From the NCBI GenBank assembly GCA_021811225.1, contig JAJZPJ010000115.1, positions 1 through 8,527 of the forward strand: a stretch of 8,527 bases of DNA. The letters are read 5' to 3'. Position numbers and translations under genes: made by a program. Within the stretch, counting starts at the first letter, position 1; each line of letters opens with the position of its first letter. Source of the DNA: Pseudomonadota bacterium (GTDB lineage Bacteria > Pseudomonadota > Gammaproteobacteria > Burkholderiales > Rhodocyclaceae). The notes beneath the pieces were generated by a model. It searched no databases. It saw only the letters and a program-made list of their open reading frames with translations, and had not been told where the DNA came from. Below are positions 6,980 to 8,527 of this stretch, one piece after another.

Positions 6980-8225
6980 AGCGCAGCGCCTCCGCCGGAT
7001 TGACGCGGGAGGCACGCCAACTGGGATAGAGCGTCGCCAGGAGCGTGAGCAGGAAGGATACCGAGGCGATGACGCGGACGTCGTGCCATTCCAGGTCCGA
7101 GGGCAGTTCCGAAATGTAATACACGTCCTTCGCCAGGAAGTGCGTGTGCAACAGGTGCTCCAGCGCCGGCACGATGACGCCGACGTTCTTCGCCAGCGCC
7201 ACGCCGCCGATCACGCCCAGGATCATGCCGATCGCGCCGATCAGCGCCCCCTGAACCACGAACACCGCCATGATGCTGCGCGGGCTGGCGCCGAGCGTGC
7301 GCAGGATGGCGATGTCGGCTTGTTTGTCGGTGACCGCCATCACCAGGGTGGATACGATGTTGAAAGCCGCCACGGCGACGATCAACAGCAGGATCAGGAA
7401 CATCATGTTCTTTTCGATGCCGATCGCGCGGAAGAAATTGGCGTGGCCCTGGGTCCAGTCCGAAACGTAGTCGTCGGGGTCGAGATAGCGATGCAGTTCC
7501 TGAGCCACGCGCGGCGCTGCGAACAGGTCGTCCAGTTTCAGGCGCACGCCGGAGACATGATCGCCCATGCGGTAGAGCTTCTGCGCGTCGGACATGTCGA
7601 TCAATGCCAGGCCCGAGTCGTATTCGTACATGCCGACGTCGAAAATGCCGACCACGGTGAACTGCTTCAGGCGCGGCAGGATCGCCGCCGGCGTCACCAG
7701 TCCTTGCGGCGCGATCAGGGTCACCTTGTCGCCGGGCAGCACCTGCAGCGCCCGGGCCAATTCCGAGCCGAGAATGATGCCGAAGCCGCCGGGCTTGAGA
7801 TCGGCGAGATGACCGGCCTTCATGTGCCGCTCGAAGTCGGCCACCTTCTCCTCATACGCGGGCAGCACGCCGCGCACCACCACCCCGCGCACCTGCTGGT
7901 CGAAGGCGAGCATGCTCTCGGCGGCGACGTAGGGCGCGGCGGCCAGGACTTCGGGATGGCGCGACGCCTGCCGGAGGGTTCTCGTCCAGTCGCGCAATTC
8001 ATCGCCGGGTCCGGTGATCTCGATGTGCGACGCCACCCCCAGGATGCGCGTGCGCAATTCGTTCTGGAAGCCGTTCATCACCGAGAGCACCACGATCAGC
8101 GCCGCCACGCCCAGCGCGATGCCGAGCATGGAGATCATGGAAATGAAGGAGATGAAATGGTTGCGGCCGTCACCGCGCTTTTTGGGTCGCGTGTAGCGCA
8201 GCCCGACCCACAGTTCGTAGCGCAT
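6972..8225 (-). CDS. lolC: Lol lipoprotein-releasing permease (LolC/LolF type)
   Basis: A 417-residue inner-membrane permease partnering LolD. It shows one N-terminal transmembrane helix (about 25-50, ending VVLSVMNGF), a large periplasmic domain (about 51-268) and three C-terminal helices (about 271-297, 317-345, 381-402). This is the MacB/LolCE topology. KQADIAILRTLGAS (301-314) is the conserved cytoplasmic coupling region, and the C-terminus NPAEALRYE is typical. The loop around residues 171-187, with T178-P179 and P184, resembles the LolC Hook that binds LolA. No second permease gene lies between it and lolD or downstream, so a homodimer of the LolF kind is likely, unless a lolE is elsewhere in the genome. 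The start at ATG 8225 gives the normal length and the family N-terminus (MRYELWVGLRYTRPKKR). ATG 8240 would add five residues, and the open frame extends up to 8522 without homology-like sequence. No Shine-Dalgarno is present. Confidence 0.94.
6989..6993 (-). promoter_or_regulatory. Shine-Dalgarno GGAGG of lolD inside lolC
   Basis: GGAGG on the minus strand lies 9 nt before the ATG at 6979, within the last codons of lolC. It supports the 239-residue start and independent or coupled translation of lolD. Confidence 0.65.
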
Positions 8226-8230
8226 GGCGC

Positions 8231-8240
8231 ATGTTAGCAT
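8231..8240. promoter_or_regulatory. candidate bidirectional extended -10 element between lolC and the RpfE-like gene
   Basis: The sequence ATGTTAGCAT is a palindrome at 8 of 10 positions. On the plus strand it contains TGT-TAGCAT (8232-8240), with the hexamer end 6 nt before the ATG at 8247. On the minus strand it contains TGC-TAACAT (8239-8231), with the hexamer end 5 nt before the ATG at 8225. Both are extended -10 motifs sharing the central TA, and both would give leaderless transcripts. No -35 was identified on either strand. Confidence 0.45.
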
Positions 8241-8246
8241 GGCGCG

Positions 8247-8527
8247 ATGCACCTGCACCTGCTCCTTCCCGGCCTGCTGTGGCCGGGCAAAGCGCTCCAC
8301 GATACCGCCCACGATCTCGAACTGCCGACGCTCTCGCGGCTGCTCGGCCGCGCCGCGCTGAGCTGGCAGTCGCCGCTGGCATGGGAGAACTGTCTCGGCC
8401 GCAGCTTCGGCATCGCCGCCGACGAAATGCCGGCGGCAGCGCTGCGTCTGTTGGGCGAGGGCGGCTCGCCGGGGAGCGGCTGCTGGCTGTGCGCCGACCC
8501 GGCCCAGCTCGCGTTCGAGCAAGGACA
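8247..8527 (+). CDS. COG4255/RpfE-like conserved protein, 3' end outside the window
   Basis: An open frame from ATG 8247 runs to the window edge: 93 complete codons without a stop. It begins MHLHLLLPGLLWP and contains WLCADPAQL at residues 81-89, which resembles the ADPVHL motif of the COG4255 family. Members are annotated as RpfE-type regulatory or phosphoglycerate-mutase-like proteins and often lie beside recJ. The match is from memory and the biochemical role of the family is not established. It is divergent from lolC across 21 bp with no Shine-Dalgarno. Codon use is GC-rich like its neighbours. The reading frame is more certain than the family, and recJ would be a reasonable expectation just beyond the right edge. 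Confidence 0.72.
   Translation, partial: MHLHLLLPGLLWPGKALHDTAHDLELPTLSRLLGRAALSWQSPLAWENCLGRSFGIAADEMPAAALRLLGEGGSPGSGCWLCADPAQLAFEQG

Noticed and set aside
8226..8522. Extension of the lolC frame up to 8522 (99 extra residues)
   Set aside because: The extension is antisense to the RpfE-like gene, has no LolC-like sequence, and would make the permease far longer than the usual length of about 415 residues.

Overview
The window looks like ordinary chromosomal DNA from a GC-rich Gram-negative bacterium, most likely a betaproteobacterium of the Rhodocyclales or a close relative. This rests on three things: the LolC-LolD lipoprotein export pair (diderm only), a one-permease Lol arrangement, and a neighbouring gene that resembles the COG4255/RpfE-like family, which is often found beside recJ in beta- and gammaproteobacteria. 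The lineage is recalled knowledge, not a search result. I see no mobile element, phage gene, tRNA, rRNA or CRISPR array.

Layout, left to right. Positions 3-854 (minus) hold a complete cytoplasmic alpha/beta hydrolase. A 193-bp divergent intergenic region (855-1047) follows. Positions 1048-3315 (plus) hold a large TPR plus GT41 (SPINDLY/OGT-type) glycosyltransferase. Only 9 bp separate it from comEC on the other strand (3325-5673), the inner-membrane DNA uptake channel with an intact metallo-beta-lactamase domain. A tight divergent gap separates comEC from a small DUF2062 membrane protein (5724-6263, plus). The stop codon of that gene overlaps the stop codon of lolD (6260-6979, minus). lolD is translationally coupled to lolC (6972-8225, minus), forming a lolC-lolD operon. 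A 21-bp divergent gap follows, and a COG4255/RpfE-like gene (8247 onward, plus) runs off the right edge. No stretch longer than 193 bp lacks a gene.

Functionally the window is mixed. lolCD extracts lipoproteins from the inner membrane and hands them to LolA. ComEC imports transforming DNA. The GT41 enzyme probably modifies proteins with a single sugar, with target unknown. The hydrolase, the DUF2062 protein and the RpfE-like protein have no assigned substrate. The genes share a neighbourhood rather than a pathway.

The most interesting points are these. The lolC/RpfE-like gap contains a near-palindromic 10-bp element giving an extended -10 box on each strand, each placed so that its transcript would begin at or within a nucleotide of the start codon. 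Four of the seven starts share this pattern of no Shine-Dalgarno and a nearby -10-like box. Both convergent junctions are too tight for separate terminators. The Lol permease stands alone and keeps a LolC-like Hook loop, suggesting a LolF-type homodimer. The GT41 enzyme has about ten TPRs and no obvious substrate nearby. I found no convincing new multi-gene system.
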